Assembly: GCA_016286055.1 (NCBI GenBank)
Contig: JAEERW010000011.1
Coordinates: 43,899-107,898 of the forward strand
Direction of reading: 5' to 3'
DNA length: 64,000 nt
Source: Bacteroidales bacterium
GTDB lineage: Bacteria; Bacteroidota; Bacteroidia; Bacteroidales; UBA3824
Shown: piece after piece, positions 34,270 through 44,204 of the stretch
Numbering within the stretch: the first letter of the stretch is position 1
Layout of the letters: each line of letters starts with the position of its first letter
The notes under the pieces: model-generated
Seen by the model: the letters and a program-made list of their open reading frames with translations, nothing else
Told to the model about the DNA's origin: nothing
Databases searched by the model: none
Position numbers and translations under genes: made by a program

Positions 34270-35198
34270 TGCGCCCATTCAGCAGACATACTTTGGCTGG
34301 TCACGCCGCTATGCTTGTAGCCAATATCATCTGGGGCTTTATGGCACCTGTGAGCAAATACGTAATGAATTTTGAATCAGTGTCTTCGTTTGCTGTAACA
34401 GGTTTTCGTGTGGCTGGTGCTTGTGTGCTGTTTTGGATAGCCTCTATTTTCTTGAAAAACGAAAAGGTGGAACGCAAAGACAAAATCCGTCTTCTGTTTG
34501 CGTCTATGCTTGCCGTGATGTTCAACCAAGGATTGTTTGTAACCGGCGTTTCGATGACATCTCCCGTAGACGCGTCGGTGATAACCACCTTTCTGCCAGT
34601 GATTACGATGGTGATTTCGGCGGTTATACTCAGCGAACCTATCACTTTTTTGAAGGTTGGCGGCATTGTGCTGGGTATTTCGGGTGCGTTGATTTTGGTT
34701 TTAACGGCTGCGGCAACCAACAGCAGTTCAAATATTTGGGGCGATTTGTGCTGTATTTGCGCACAATTTAGTTTTGCGTTTTATGTGGTGCTGTTCAAAG
34801 ATTTGGTGGCAAAATATTCGCCCATTACAGTTATGAAATGGATGTTTCTGTTTGCCACACTGATATTTGTGCCTTTTTTATTGCCAGATATGGCGGCAGT
34901 GGATTATTCTACATTGCCCTCCACGGCATATTGGGGCATTGTTCAGGTAGTTGTGGGAGGTACTTTTATATGCTATTTTCTCATACCCGTGGGACAGCAC
35001 CGTCTGCGCCCTACCGTTGTTGTGATGTACAATTATGTGCAGCCAGTGGTGGCAACTGTGGCGGCGTTGGCTGTGGGTATGGACACATTTTCGCTTTGGA
35101 AAGTTTTGGCGGCGGTACTTATTTTTGCCGGTGTGTTTACTGTAACTCAAAGCCGTGCAAAAGATGATGTTGTAATAAATAATCATAAATCTGAATAA
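34269..35198 (+). CDS. EamA/DMT family transporter
   Basis: 309 residues with about ten membrane helices in two EamA repeats (first about 10-145, second about 160-295). Motifs such as LVANIIWGFMAPVSKYV and SVITTFLPVITMVISAVILSEP fit the drug/metabolite transporter superfamily. Substrate unknown. Its start overlaps the NrtR-like gene, so the regulator may sense a metabolite related to what is transported; that is inference. Confidence 0.88.
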   Translation: MRPFSRHTLAGHAAMLVANIIWGFMAPVSKYVMNFESVSSFAVTGFRVAGACVLFWIASIFLKNEKVERKDKIRLLFASMLAVMFNQGLFVTGVSMTSPVDASVITTFLPVITMVISAVILSEPITFLKVGGIVLGISGALILVLTAAATNSSSNIWGDLCCICAQFSFAFYVVLFKDLVAKYSPITVMKWMFLFATLIFVPFLLPDMAAVDYSTLPSTAYWGIVQVVVGGTFICYFLIPVGQHRLRPTVVVMYNYVQPVVATVAALAVGMDTFSLWKVLAAVLIFAGVFTVTQSRAKDDVVINNHKSE

Positions 35199-35206
35199 TT
35201 ACTATA

Positions 35207-36130
35207 ATGAACGCTATATTTCAATTTTTAAAAAACAACGCCTTGCCTGTGGCTATGCTCACTGGTGCGGTTTTTCATGATTTCTTTTCGCAGTTTTCGT
35301 TTTTGATGCCTTACTGCTTGTTTGCCATGCTGTTGCTGTCGTTCTCTAAGGTGTCGATACGAGAACTCAAACCCAAAAAACTGCATTTTATTCTCCTTGC
35401 TATCGAGGTGTTTGGTGCGTTGGGTGCCTATTATGCTCTATGCGGTATCAATAAAATATTAGCCGAAAGCGTAATGGTGATAATTCTTTGTCCCACGGCT
35501 ACGGCGGCTGTGGTAATCACAACCAAACTCGGCGGCAGTGCGGCAAGTATCACCACATATACCCTCCTTGCCAATATGACTGTGGCTGTGGTGATTCCTG
35601 TGCTTTTTCCGCTGATAGAGCCGCAAGAGGGTGTGAATTTTTGGGATGTGTTTCTAACTATATTGTCGAAGGTGTTTCCGCTGTTGGTTTGTCCGATGAT
35701 ACTGGCGGAACTGCTGCGTCATGTTACACCCAAAGTGCATGGTTTCTTGTTGAAATACAGCGGATTGTCGTTCTATATATGGGCGTTTACCCTTACCACT
35801 CTTTTGGCTAAGACTGTTAAAACTATTTTGGAAACGCCAGAGAACTACCACATTGACATAATGATGGCAGTGGCGGCTATGATAATCTGCATAGTGCTTT
35901 TTGTTTCGGGCAAAAAAATCGGTTCGCACTTCAACGACCGCATCAGCGCGGGTCAGGCTATCGGTCAGAAAAACACCACATTCTCTATCTGGGTGGCGCA
36001 GACCTACCTCAACCCGTTGTCGTCGGTTTGCAGCGGTTTTTATATTATCTTTCAAAATTTGTTTAACAGTTGGCAGTTGCAGAAGAAACGCAAGATGGAT
36101 GAGGCTCAGCAGTCATCTACTCCATCCTAA
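35207..36130 (+). CDS. BASS-like (bile acid:Na+ symporter family) transporter
   Basis: 307 residues with about nine hydrophobic helices. VIILCPTATAAVVITTKLGGSAASITTYTLLANM (centre of the protein) resembles the conserved cross-over region of the BASS fold, here with CPTATAA. VAQTYLNPLSSV near the end is the second conserved region. A solute:sodium symport role is inferred from the family, substrate unknown. It begins 8 bases after the EamA gene, and its 3' end overlaps the convergent nitroreductase by 14 bases. Confidence 0.75.
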   Translation: MNAIFQFLKNNALPVAMLTGAVFHDFFSQFSFLMPYCLFAMLLLSFSKVSIRELKPKKLHFILLAIEVFGALGAYYALCGINKILAESVMVIILCPTATAAVVITTKLGGSAASITTYTLLANMTVAVVIPVLFPLIEPQEGVNFWDVFLTILSKVFPLLVCPMILAELLRHVTPKVHGFLLKYSGLSFYIWAFTLTTLLAKTVKTILETPENYHIDIMMAVAAMIICIVLFVSGKKIGSHFNDRISAGQAIGQKNTTFSIWVAQTYLNPLSSVCSGFYIIFQNLFNSWQLQKKRKMDEAQQSSTPS

Positions 36131-36863
36131 AACTTTTCTTTACAAAATCTAAATACTTTTTAGAGAACAGATTGCCAGCCTCTTTGGTGTAGCGTTTTTG
36201 AGTGAAAACTTCGGCGAGGTTGTTGAGATTGTTTTGCTTAACTATCTCTTTGATTTTGTCAAGATTCTCAAAATCAGCGTAATACTTGTTGATGTCCTCG
36301 TCTGTGTAATCTCTGTATGTTTCAAAATGAAGTACTGCTTGATACGGAAGTCGTTCGGTAAGAGGCTGTTCTTCAATAGGATAACCGGCTGTCATAGTAA
36401 CCACCGGCACCACACCTTTGGGAAGGTTGAGCACTTTGGCAATCTCTTCGGCATTGTACATAGTGGTGCCGAGAAAGCATATTCCCAAACCGTTGTATTC
36501 AGCCTCCACAGCAGCGTTTTCGGCAGCAATTATAGTGTCGGTGAGGGCAGTGGAGAACCATAGAAAATTGTCGTAGCACGGCTCTGTGCCTCTGAGTTTG
36601 CACCAATGCGAAAATCTATTGATATCTGCGCAGAATGTAATTACAAGAGGGGCGTGTTCTACCATAGGTTGGTTAAAATGCAGAGGCATAAGTTGTTGTT
36701 TGATTTTTGGTTGAGTAGTAAGAACTATGCTGTATAACTGCATGTTGCCAGTGTTGCTTCCCCTAACAGCAGCGTTTATTATCTTTAAAATTACAACCTC
36801 GTCAACAGTGCGAACCTGTGAATAATTTCGCACACTTTTGTGGTCGTGGATTATGCTTTTCAT
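36117..36863 (-). CDS. Nitroreductase-family flavoprotein
   Basis: 248 residues. HKSVRNYSQVRTVDEVVILKIINAAVRGSNTGNMQ is the FMN-binding N-terminus (Arg and Ser/Asn positions visible; residues 8-42). AAENAAVEAEYNGLGICFLGTTM and VPVVTMTAGYP follow as in the NADPH-dependent oxidoreductase (NfsA-like) branch. It would reduce flavin-dependent substrates with NAD(P)H in the cytoplasm. The YjbQ gene is 16 bases upstream, so they may be co-transcribed. Confidence 0.88.
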   Translation of the reverse strand: MKSIIHDHKSVRNYSQVRTVDEVVILKIINAAVRGSNTGNMQLYSIVLTTQPKIKQQLMPLHFNQPMVEHAPLVITFCADINRFSHWCKLRGTEPCYDNFLWFSTALTDTIIAAENAAVEAEYNGLGICFLGTTMYNAEEIAKVLNLPKGVVPVVTMTAGYPIEEQPLTERLPYQAVLHFETYRDYTDEDINKYYADFENLDKIKEIVKQNNLNNLAEVFTQKRYTKEAGNLFSKKYLDFVKKSFRME

Positions 36864-36879
36864 CTTTGTACGTTTTTGA

Positions 36880-37287
36880 TTAGTAATATATTGTAGCAGT
36901 TATGTGACGGTTTCCGCCGCAGTTTCTAAATTCACAGAGATATATTCCTTGCCAAGTGCCTAAGTCGAGATGACCGCCCGCAATAGGGATATTGAGCGAC
37001 ACGCCCATAAGCGACGATTTAAAATGCGCCGGCATATCGTCAGAGCCTTCAAGGTCGTGCGAGTAACTTGCGTTTTCGGGTATAAGACGGTCGGAGATGC
37101 CTTCCATATCGTAGCGTACCGATGGGTCGGCGTTTTCGTTGATGCTCAGTGCCGCCGAGGTATGTTTTAAAAACAGGTTGAGCAGTCCTGTTTTGGGTAA
37201 TGTGCCCAGTTGTTCTACTATGTTTTTGGTAATCAGGTGGTAGCCACGGCTCATTGCTGGCAAAACTATATTTTTTTGTGTAATCAT
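36880..37287 (-). CDS. yjbQ: YjbQ family (UPF0047) protein
   Basis: 135 residues from the ATG at 37287 (three codons after an alternative ATG at 37296). The family signature is intact: KHTSAALSINENADPSVRYD, SHDLEGSDDMPAHFKSSLMG and GTWQGIYLCEFR. The His and Asp/Glu residues form the conserved pocket. Family members have thiamine-phosphate-synthase-like activity when overproduced. The physiological role is not settled. Confidence 0.9.
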   Translation of the reverse strand: MITQKNIVLPAMSRGYHLITKNIVEQLGTLPKTGLLNLFLKHTSAALSINENADPSVRYDMEGISDRLIPENASYSHDLEGSDDMPAHFKSSLMGVSLNIPIAGGHLDLGTWQGIYLCEFRNCGGNRHITATIYY

Positions 37288-37450
37288 CGTTGTCAAATAA
37301 AAGTTTTGTTCTTTTTTTTACAAATATCCTAAAAAATCTGACTTATTACCCTAAAAAAAACAAAAAAATCGAAAATTTAATATTGAAACTCTGTTGCCGC
37401 AGATTATCCGGCTACTTTTTTATACATTTGCACCAAAATAGACATTAACA

Positions 37451-38320
37451 ATGCAGTATTCTATAAAGGAAATAGCCAATCTTACCGGAGTTAACGCGTT
37501 TACCATTCGTATTTGGGAAAAGCGTTACAACTTAACGTTGCCACAGCGCACCGATACCAATATCCGTGTTTATTCACAAGACGACCTTCACAAGATACTT
37601 GCCGTGGCGATGCTTGTGAAACGAGGCTTTAAGATTTCGGAGGTGGCTCGTTTGCCGTTGGCGCAGTTGAGCGAAAAACTTCGTACTTTGGAAACTATGC
37701 AAGACGACCCTGAGTCGAAGGTAAACGCCCTTCTTGCCGCTGCCGACCATTTCGACGAACAGCAGTTTGATAAAATCCTCAACCGCGAAATTCTCTCTTC
37801 GGGTTTTGAGAGGGCTATGATAGATACTGTGGTTCCCATGGTGTCGGTGTTGGAGCAACGTTGGATTCTAAGTCCTGTTTTTCAGAGCGTTAAACAATTT
37901 GCTTACGACCTTATACGCCGCAAAATTATTCTCGCCGCCGACAGCGAGCCTATAAGCCACGGCAACAATAAGTTTTTAATTTTTTCTACCCGTGCCGACG
38001 ACTGCGAGATGATTCTGATTTTTATTGCATATATATTAAAAAAATATAGGTTTCCGTTGGTCTATGCTGGCGAAAATATAAGCATTGCCACTGCGGCTCT
38101 CACTGCCGAATCGGCTGGTTGCACTCACGTGGTGATGGTTGACAAAATTTATCCAACTAACGAGGATATATCTGGTATTATCAACGAATACGATGAATCT
38201 TTTAGCGGAATTGCAAAATTTTTTGTTGGATTTTGCTCTATCTCAGATAGTTATAAAATAAACGCATTTTCATCTGTAAAAATATTCGCAGACTATATAG
38301 CACGTTTGTCCGAAAAATAA
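37451..38320 (+). CDS. MerR-family regulator with degenerate B12-binding-like domain
   Basis: 289 residues. The N-terminal MerR winged HTH (1-70; YSIKEIANLTGVNAFTIRIW then EKRYNL) is followed by a helical cap (about 90-165) and a Rossmann-like domain (about 175-285). This layout matches light- or cobalamin-sensing MerR regulators, but the cobalamin motif DxHxxG is not seen (the equivalent region reads STRADDCEMI), so B12 binding is doubtful. It starts upstream of recG. Confidence 0.85.
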   Translation: MQYSIKEIANLTGVNAFTIRIWEKRYNLTLPQRTDTNIRVYSQDDLHKILAVAMLVKRGFKISEVARLPLAQLSEKLRTLETMQDDPESKVNALLAAADHFDEQQFDKILNREILSSGFERAMIDTVVPMVSVLEQRWILSPVFQSVKQFAYDLIRRKIILAADSEPISHGNNKFLIFSTRADDCEMILIFIAYILKKYRFPLVYAGENISIATAALTAESAGCTHVVMVDKIYPTNEDISGIINEYDESFSGIAKFFVGFCSISDSYKINAFSSVKIFADYIARLSEK

Positions 38321-38353
38321 TACTTTTGTAATGGAGTTTTTTAACTTGTTAAA

Positions 38354-40459
38354 TTGGAGAGATTGCAACTTGATACCGACATAAAATTTCTGTCCGGTGT
38401 GGGCACTGCCAAAGCGGAAAGTCTTTCAAAGGAATTGAATATCAATACTTTTGAAGACCTCGTTTACTATTTCCCATATAAGTATATCGACCGCAGCCGT
38501 TTTTACACCACTGCCGAAATACACAGCGACGAGGTGGCTGTGCAACTCAAAGGTGTGATCTCTAATTTCAGAAAACAGGGCGCTAAGTATAAAGAGCATC
38601 TAAATGCATGGTTTTCCGACAGCACTGGTAGAATTGAACTTGTGTGGTTCAAGTCGATAGATTGGATTCAAAAGAGCATAGTGCCGGGCAAGGAGTACAT
38701 AATTTTTGGAAAACCATCGTTTTATCAAGGCTGGTCGATTGCGCATCCCGAAATTATCGACCCACTCAAAGCCGAAAAAAACTTGCTTACACCGTTGTTT
38801 CCGCAGTATAGCACCAACGAAACCCTCAAAAATAGCAAACTCAACAGCCGCGCCATACAAACATTACAGCAGAATCTGTGGAGCAAGGTAACGTCGCCTT
38901 TCCCCGAAACTCTGCCGCAGTATATTATACAAAAATATAACTTGATGCCTCTTACCGACGCCCTCCGCAATATTCATTTTCCAAAGGACGAGGAGACGCT
39001 CGCTAAGGCAAGATTCCGCCTTAAATTTGAGGAACTATTTTATATTCAGTTGAATATACTATCTATCAAGGCTGATAAAAATCAAAAAAGCATAGGTTTC
39101 GTATTCAACAAAGTGGGGGACATTTTCAACACTTTTTATAACAATCATCTACCTTTTAGCCTTACCAATGCGCAAAAGCGGGTGATAAAGGAAATCCGCG
39201 CTGATTTTCTCACCGGACGTCAATGCAACCGACTGTTGCAAGGTGATGTGGGCAGCGGCAAAACCCTTGTGGCTCTTTTGAGTATGCTTATTGCTTTGGA
39301 CAATGGTTTTCAAGCCTGTCTGATGGCTCCCACCGAAATACTTGCCACTCAGCATTATGCCACTATTGTGGAGTTGCTTGGTGATATGCCTGTAAATGTG
39401 GCTTTGCTCACGGGTAGCACATCTGCCAAAAACCGACGAGCCATCCACGAACATCTTCAAGATGGTTCGCTCAACATACTTATTGGCACCCATGCACTTA
39501 TCGAAGACGATGTGAAGTTCAAAAATCTCGGTCTCGCCATTATCGACGAGCAGCATCGTTTTGGTGTAGCCCAGCGTGCCAAACTCTACAAAAAAAACAT
39601 CACTCCGCCGCATATCATAGTTATGACCGCAACACCTATTCCACGCACACTCTCTATGACTCTCTACGGCGATTTAGACGTATCGATAATTGATGAAATG
39701 CCTCCGGGAAGGAAACCTGTGAAAACTATGCATTCGTTTGATTCTAAACGCCTTATGGTGTTTAAGTTTATGCGCGACCGTATAGCCGAAGGACATCAGA
39801 TTTATGTGGTGTATCCTTTAATAGAGGAATCCAAAAATCTTGATTATAAAGATCTTACCGATGGTTACGAATCTATTTGCCGTGCATTTCCACCGCCACA
39901 ATATGCTGTGAGCGTGGTACACGGACGCATGAAACCCGAAGAAAAGGATAAAGCCATGCAATTATTTGTAAAAGGCATTACGCATATTATGGTTGCCACC
40001 ACCGTTATAGAGGTGGGGGTAAACGTGCCAAACGCCACCACAATGGTGATTGAGAGTGCTGAAAAATTCGGACTTTCGGCGTTGCACCAGTTGCGCGGTA
40101 GGGTAGGACGTGGTGGCGATCAAAGTTACTGCATACTTATGACCGATTACAAACTGTCGGCAGATGCCAAAAAACGCATCGACATAATGTGCAAAACCAC
40201 CGATGGTTTTGTAATTTCAGAAGAAGACCTTAAAATGCGCGGTCCTGGCGATATGGACGGAACACAGCAGAGCGGCACTCCTATGCAATTGAGGATAGCC
40301 GACCTTGCCCGCGACGGTCAGATTCTAATGGCGGCACGTAACGCAGCAAGCGATTTGCTGTCGATAGATCCGCAACTTGCCGACCCTAAACACTTTATGA
40401 TTAAAACACGTCAAAACAAAATATTTAGCAAAGAACAAAATTGGAGCAGAATATCATAA
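38354..40459 (+). CDS. recG: ATP-dependent DNA helicase RecG
   Basis: 701 residues. The wedge/OB domain (about 60-160) precedes the SF2 helicase core: Walker A LLQGDVGSGKTLVALLSM, motif II as IIDEQHRFGV (the DEQH form typical of RecG), motif III MTATPIPRTLSM, and motif VI LHQLRGRVGRGG. RecG remodels stalled forks and recombination intermediates. The start is TTG at 38354: an in-frame stop lies four codons upstream and no ATG fits the conserved N-terminus LDTDIKFLSGVG. Confidence 0.95.
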   Translation: MERLQLDTDIKFLSGVGTAKAESLSKELNINTFEDLVYYFPYKYIDRSRFYTTAEIHSDEVAVQLKGVISNFRKQGAKYKEHLNAWFSDSTGRIELVWFKSIDWIQKSIVPGKEYIIFGKPSFYQGWSIAHPEIIDPLKAEKNLLTPLFPQYSTNETLKNSKLNSRAIQTLQQNLWSKVTSPFPETLPQYIIQKYNLMPLTDALRNIHFPKDEETLAKARFRLKFEELFYIQLNILSIKADKNQKSIGFVFNKVGDIFNTFYNNHLPFSLTNAQKRVIKEIRADFLTGRQCNRLLQGDVGSGKTLVALLSMLIALDNGFQACLMAPTEILATQHYATIVELLGDMPVNVALLTGSTSAKNRRAIHEHLQDGSLNILIGTHALIEDDVKFKNLGLAIIDEQHRFGVAQRAKLYKKNITPPHIIVMTATPIPRTLSMTLYGDLDVSIIDEMPPGRKPVKTMHSFDSKRLMVFKFMRDRIAEGHQIYVVYPLIEESKNLDYKDLTDGYESICRAFPPPQYAVSVVHGRMKPEEKDKAMQLFVKGITHIMVATTVIEVGVNVPNATTMVIESAEKFGLSALHQLRGRVGRGGDQSYCILMTDYKLSADAKKRIDIMCKTTDGFVISEEDLKMRGPGDMDGTQQSGTPMQLRIADLARDGQILMAARNAASDLLSIDPQLADPKHFMIKTRQNKIFSKEQNWSRIS

Positions 40460-40478
40460 CATTTTATAAATCTTAGAA

Positions 40479-41927
40479 ATGAAGAACACCTATTTTGACC
40501 TTATAGAACAGACATATTACTTTCCGCAGGATGGTTTCGACCTTCAAGATGGTTATCTAAACTTCCACGGAGTATCTATCAAATATTTGATAGAAAAATA
40601 TGGCACGCCGCTTCGTCTTATGTACTTGCCGCGCATTGGTGAGCAAATTAAGAGGGCGCGCAACCTGTTTAACCGCGCTATAAAGGCCAACAACTACAAC
40701 GGTAGTTATGAATATTGCTACTGTACTAAATGTTGCCACTTTTATCACGTGGTAAGCGAGGCGTTGAAATACAATGTGCAGTTGGAGACTTCATCCTCTT
40801 TCGACATTGACCTTATCCGATGCCTTTACAACAACGGTCAGATAGACAAGAAGATTAAGATTATTCACAATGGTTTTAAAACCGATGAGTATATCGAAAA
40901 AATAGTGGAACTTCAAAAAGATGGCTTTGTAAACTCCATCATTGTACTCGACAGCGGCATACGCGAACTTAAAAAAATACTCGACTGCTGTGGCGAACAC
41001 AAAATTAAAGTAGGCATACGTATGGCGGTGGATGAGGATACCAATTCTGCATACTACACCTCCCGTTTGGGTATGAGGGCATCAGAAATTTGCTCGTTTT
41101 ACAAAAATTACATTGAGCCAAACAAAAACATCGAACTTGAAATGCTTCATTTCTTTGTTGACAGCGGCATCAAAGACAATGTATACTATTGGGGCGAATT
41201 TCAAAAGGCGGTGAAAATGTACACCGAACTCAAAAAACTCTGTCCGGGGCTCAATAGTCTCGACCTCGGTGGAGGTTTCCCTATAAGAAATCAACTTGGA
41301 TTTGACTACGACTACGAATACATAATCCGCGAAATTGTAAAGAATATCAAGGAGATATGCATCAACGAAAATGTTGAAGACCCCGGCATAGTTACCGAAT
41401 TTGGCAAATACACCGTGGGCGAAAGCGGCGCCATTATTTTAAAGGTGCTCGACCAAAAACAACAAAACGATTCCGAACTTTGGTACATTGTTGACAATAG
41501 CCTGATGAACACCATTCCAGATGCTTGGAGCATCAACGAACGTTTTATTCTGCTGCCTATCAACAAGTGGGACCACGAATGTACCCGCGCAAATATCGGC
41601 GGCATAAGTTGCGACCACAGCGATTATTACAATTCGGAGGATATGAATCAACATGTGATTCTGCCAAAATACAGTCCCGACGAAAAAGAGCCGTTGTATC
41701 TCGGTTTTTTCCATTCGGGTGCATATCAGGACGCTATTGCTGGATACGGCGGTATAAAACACTGCCTTATACCATCGCCTAAACACATTGTTATTTATCG
41801 TGATGCCACTGGAAACTTTGTGGACTACTGCTACCGCAACGAGCAAACCGTTGACGAGATGTTCCACATTCTTGGTTATAGTCATCCCGAGCAGAATCCT
41901 ATCATAAAAAAGAAACAGTCTGAATGA
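40479..41927 (+). CDS. Fold-III PLP decarboxylase, arginine decarboxylase-like
   Basis: 482 residues, alanine-racemase-type barrel with a C-terminal beta domain. The PLP lysine is probably in EYCYCTKCCHFYHVV (YxTK motif, near residue 85); SLDLGGGFPIRNQLGF is the glycine-rich phosphate-binding loop, and FFHSGAYQDAIAGYGG the C-terminal active-site segment (the partner Cys/Asp position is altered). It resembles biosynthetic arginine decarboxylases but is much shorter than the ~650-residue SpeA type. The cysteine cluster around the lysine is unusual. Decarboxylation of arginine or a related amino acid for polyamine synthesis is likely, but the substrate is not certain. Confidence 0.75.
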   Translation: MKNTYFDLIEQTYYFPQDGFDLQDGYLNFHGVSIKYLIEKYGTPLRLMYLPRIGEQIKRARNLFNRAIKANNYNGSYEYCYCTKCCHFYHVVSEALKYNVQLETSSSFDIDLIRCLYNNGQIDKKIKIIHNGFKTDEYIEKIVELQKDGFVNSIIVLDSGIRELKKILDCCGEHKIKVGIRMAVDEDTNSAYYTSRLGMRASEICSFYKNYIEPNKNIELEMLHFFVDSGIKDNVYYWGEFQKAVKMYTELKKLCPGLNSLDLGGGFPIRNQLGFDYDYEYIIREIVKNIKEICINENVEDPGIVTEFGKYTVGESGAIILKVLDQKQQNDSELWYIVDNSLMNTIPDAWSINERFILLPINKWDHECTRANIGGISCDHSDYYNSEDMNQHVILPKYSPDEKEPLYLGFFHSGAYQDAIAGYGGIKHCLIPSPKHIVIYRDATGNFVDYCYRNEQTVDEMFHILGYSHPEQNPIIKKKQSE

Positions 41928-41963
41928 TTTTTCGTATATACTACGTGCGAGAGCGAAAAGAGT

Positions 41964-44204
41964 ATGGCACTACTACGCATACATATTGTCCGATTGATAG
42001 CCATAGTTGTAACCACATTTTTGTGTCTGTGGCTAGGTTCTATGCCTGTGTCCGCTCAGTTTTCCGACAAGGAGTTCGTAGATAGCATTCTCAACCTGAT
42101 TACCCCCTCAACGCCCGACACCACCAAGGGAAGGCTTTATCACGAGATAGCCCGCACTTGCAACTCGTCGGAGATTGTGCTTAAATATGCAAACCTCTCG
42201 CTCCAATACAGCGCTCCTGAGGACACCACATCGCAAGTGGGCGTTTATAGTTGCATAATTTGGGCGCAGTTAAACAGCGGTAAGCCACGCGACGGTATCA
42301 ACGCTGGCAAAAAGGCTCTCGCTTTGTGTGGCGACAATCCCAATCAACGGGCATCTAAAAGTGTAATACTCTCTATGTTGTCGTCGTGTTATGATGATAT
42401 CAACTGCCTCGACAGCAGCCTTTTGTGCCAAACCGAACTTATCGACGTGGCCACCTCCATCGACAACTATTTTGTGCTATGCTATGGCTATCAGCGGCTT
42501 GCTATCACATGTCTCGATCGTAAATACGGCGAGGCGAGTCTCGAATATATCGATTCGTTGGAGGCTATAAGCCGACGGCACAATATGACCTTCCACATTG
42601 CCTCTGCTTACTATCTGCGCAGCCGTCAGAAGGCTAATTCTATCATAGATTCGCTCCATAACCTTATTTCCGCCACCGATTATCTAAAAAAATCGCTCTC
42701 GATATTCGACACCATCAATCTTCCTCCTGCATTGCTCAACTCTTATTATTGCGCCTTACTTTCGGGGCAGGAGATTTATTTCAACCTTTTTAATATTACC
42801 AAAGACGAGGCTTACGCCGACACAAGTTTCTTATTTTACAAAAGGTGCGGTTCGTGGTTTAAGGATAACGGCATGACCGACTTTCTTATTCAGCAGACAT
42901 ATTATGCCAATTATCTGCTTATTAAAAAACGCCCAAGTGAGGCATTGAAAGCGGTGAAGGAGTGCGAGCCGTTTTTGCAAGATTCTATGCACAACCTATT
43001 TAAGCAGATGTATCATAAGGCTCTCGCTAATTGTTATTCCAGCCTCGGAAATTACAGTAAGGCTTTGGAAAATAGGAAACTGGCGTTGCGATATCTTATG
43101 CTTGTTAATAATGAGCAATCTTCCGACGATATTTCTGATTTTAAGGTGCTTACATATTCAAAACAACGCAAAAAGTTAGACGAGATAGAACGGGCAAATA
43201 TGGAACTTCAAAACCAACTCGAAAATCGACATTCGCGCATTGTGCTCTATTTTACTCTTGGCGGATTGCTACTTCTGCTCACCGCTGTGCTGTTCCTTTG
43301 GCGGTCGTTCGCACTGAAAAAAAAGACCAACAACGAACTTTTTGTCAAGAACTCATTGCTTTCGCAGCAACGCGAGGAGATTGAGGCACAGCGCGACGTG
43401 CTTACCTTACAGACTCAAAGCCTCGAAAAGGTCAACCGTCGCATTATGGCGAGCATCAACTATGCCCAGCGCATTCAGCATGCGGCTATGCCTTCTGAAT
43501 ACGAGTTGAAAAAAATATTCCCAAATTCGTTTGTATATTTTTGCCCGAAGGCTGTGGTAAGTGGCGATTTTTACTATGCCACCGCAATCGACGGATGCCG
43601 TGTGATTATACTTGGCGACTGCACAGGTCATGGTATTCCGGGCGGATTTTTATCTATGCTTGGTATTTTTGGGCTGAAAGAGTTTCTCCGAACCAAAGAG
43701 GATGCGCTTGACCCCGCCGCTGTGCTCGACAAGATGAAACGTTTTGTAATAAATTCGCTCGCCTCCGATCAAGCCAACGTGGTGATGAACGATGGAATGG
43801 AGATGACTCTCTGCACCATTTCGCCCGACAACAGCGTAATTAAATATGCTTCGGCAAACCAGTCGGCTGTGGTTGTCAGCGGTGGCAAGATAGTTAAACT
43901 CACGGGCGACATCATGCCTGTTGGTAAGTTTCTCGACTACGATGAATCTTTCTCTACTTACGAAACCCAAGTTTCTTCGGGCGACATTCTCTACCTTTTT
44001 AGCGATGGCGTTTTCGACCAGATAGGCGGCAGTGAAGAGGGTAAGGACAAACGTTTGCAGAAAAAAAACTTGGAAACGTATTTATTTAGCCTCGCAACAC
44101 AACCAATCGCAAAACAGTGCGTACAATTTGAAGAATATATCACCCGATGGCGGGGTTCCCACTCTCAAACCGATGATATATCGCTGATTGGTATTCAAAT
44201 ATGA
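41964..44204 (+). CDS. TPR sensor / SpoIIE-type phosphatase (membrane)
   Basis: 746 residues: signal peptide (about 1-32), periplasmic TPR-like region (about 40-420), one membrane helix (about 426-446), cytoplasmic coiled coil (about 450-500) and a C-terminal SpoIIE/PP2C-like domain (about 520-746). Visible in the last are GDFYYA and GDCTGHGIPGGFLSMLG (metal-binding Asp) and SGDILYLFSDGVFDQIGG. Such proteins dephosphorylate anti-anti-sigma or similar partners on a periplasmic cue. The next gene has the same layout and overlaps by ATGA. Confidence 0.88.
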   Translation: MALLRIHIVRLIAIVVTTFLCLWLGSMPVSAQFSDKEFVDSILNLITPSTPDTTKGRLYHEIARTCNSSEIVLKYANLSLQYSAPEDTTSQVGVYSCIIWAQLNSGKPRDGINAGKKALALCGDNPNQRASKSVILSMLSSCYDDINCLDSSLLCQTELIDVATSIDNYFVLCYGYQRLAITCLDRKYGEASLEYIDSLEAISRRHNMTFHIASAYYLRSRQKANSIIDSLHNLISATDYLKKSLSIFDTINLPPALLNSYYCALLSGQEIYFNLFNITKDEAYADTSFLFYKRCGSWFKDNGMTDFLIQQTYYANYLLIKKRPSEALKAVKECEPFLQDSMHNLFKQMYHKALANCYSSLGNYSKALENRKLALRYLMLVNNEQSSDDISDFKVLTYSKQRKKLDEIERANMELQNQLENRHSRIVLYFTLGGLLLLLTAVLFLWRSFALKKKTNNELFVKNSLLSQQREEIEAQRDVLTLQTQSLEKVNRRIMASINYAQRIQHAAMPSEYELKKIFPNSFVYFCPKAVVSGDFYYATAIDGCRVIILGDCTGHGIPGGFLSMLGIFGLKEFLRTKEDALDPAAVLDKMKRFVINSLASDQANVVMNDGMEMTLCTISPDNSVIKYASANQSAVVVSGGKIVKLTGDIMPVGKFLDYDESFSTYETQVSSGDILYLFSDGVFDQIGGSEEGKDKRLQKKNLETYLFSLATQPIAKQCVQFEEYITRWRGSHSQTDDISLIGIQI

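Noticed and set aside
34301..35186. Long ORFs antisense to the transporter genes
   Set aside because: They are shadows of the EamA and BASS genes, with no domain features and unfavourable residue composition.
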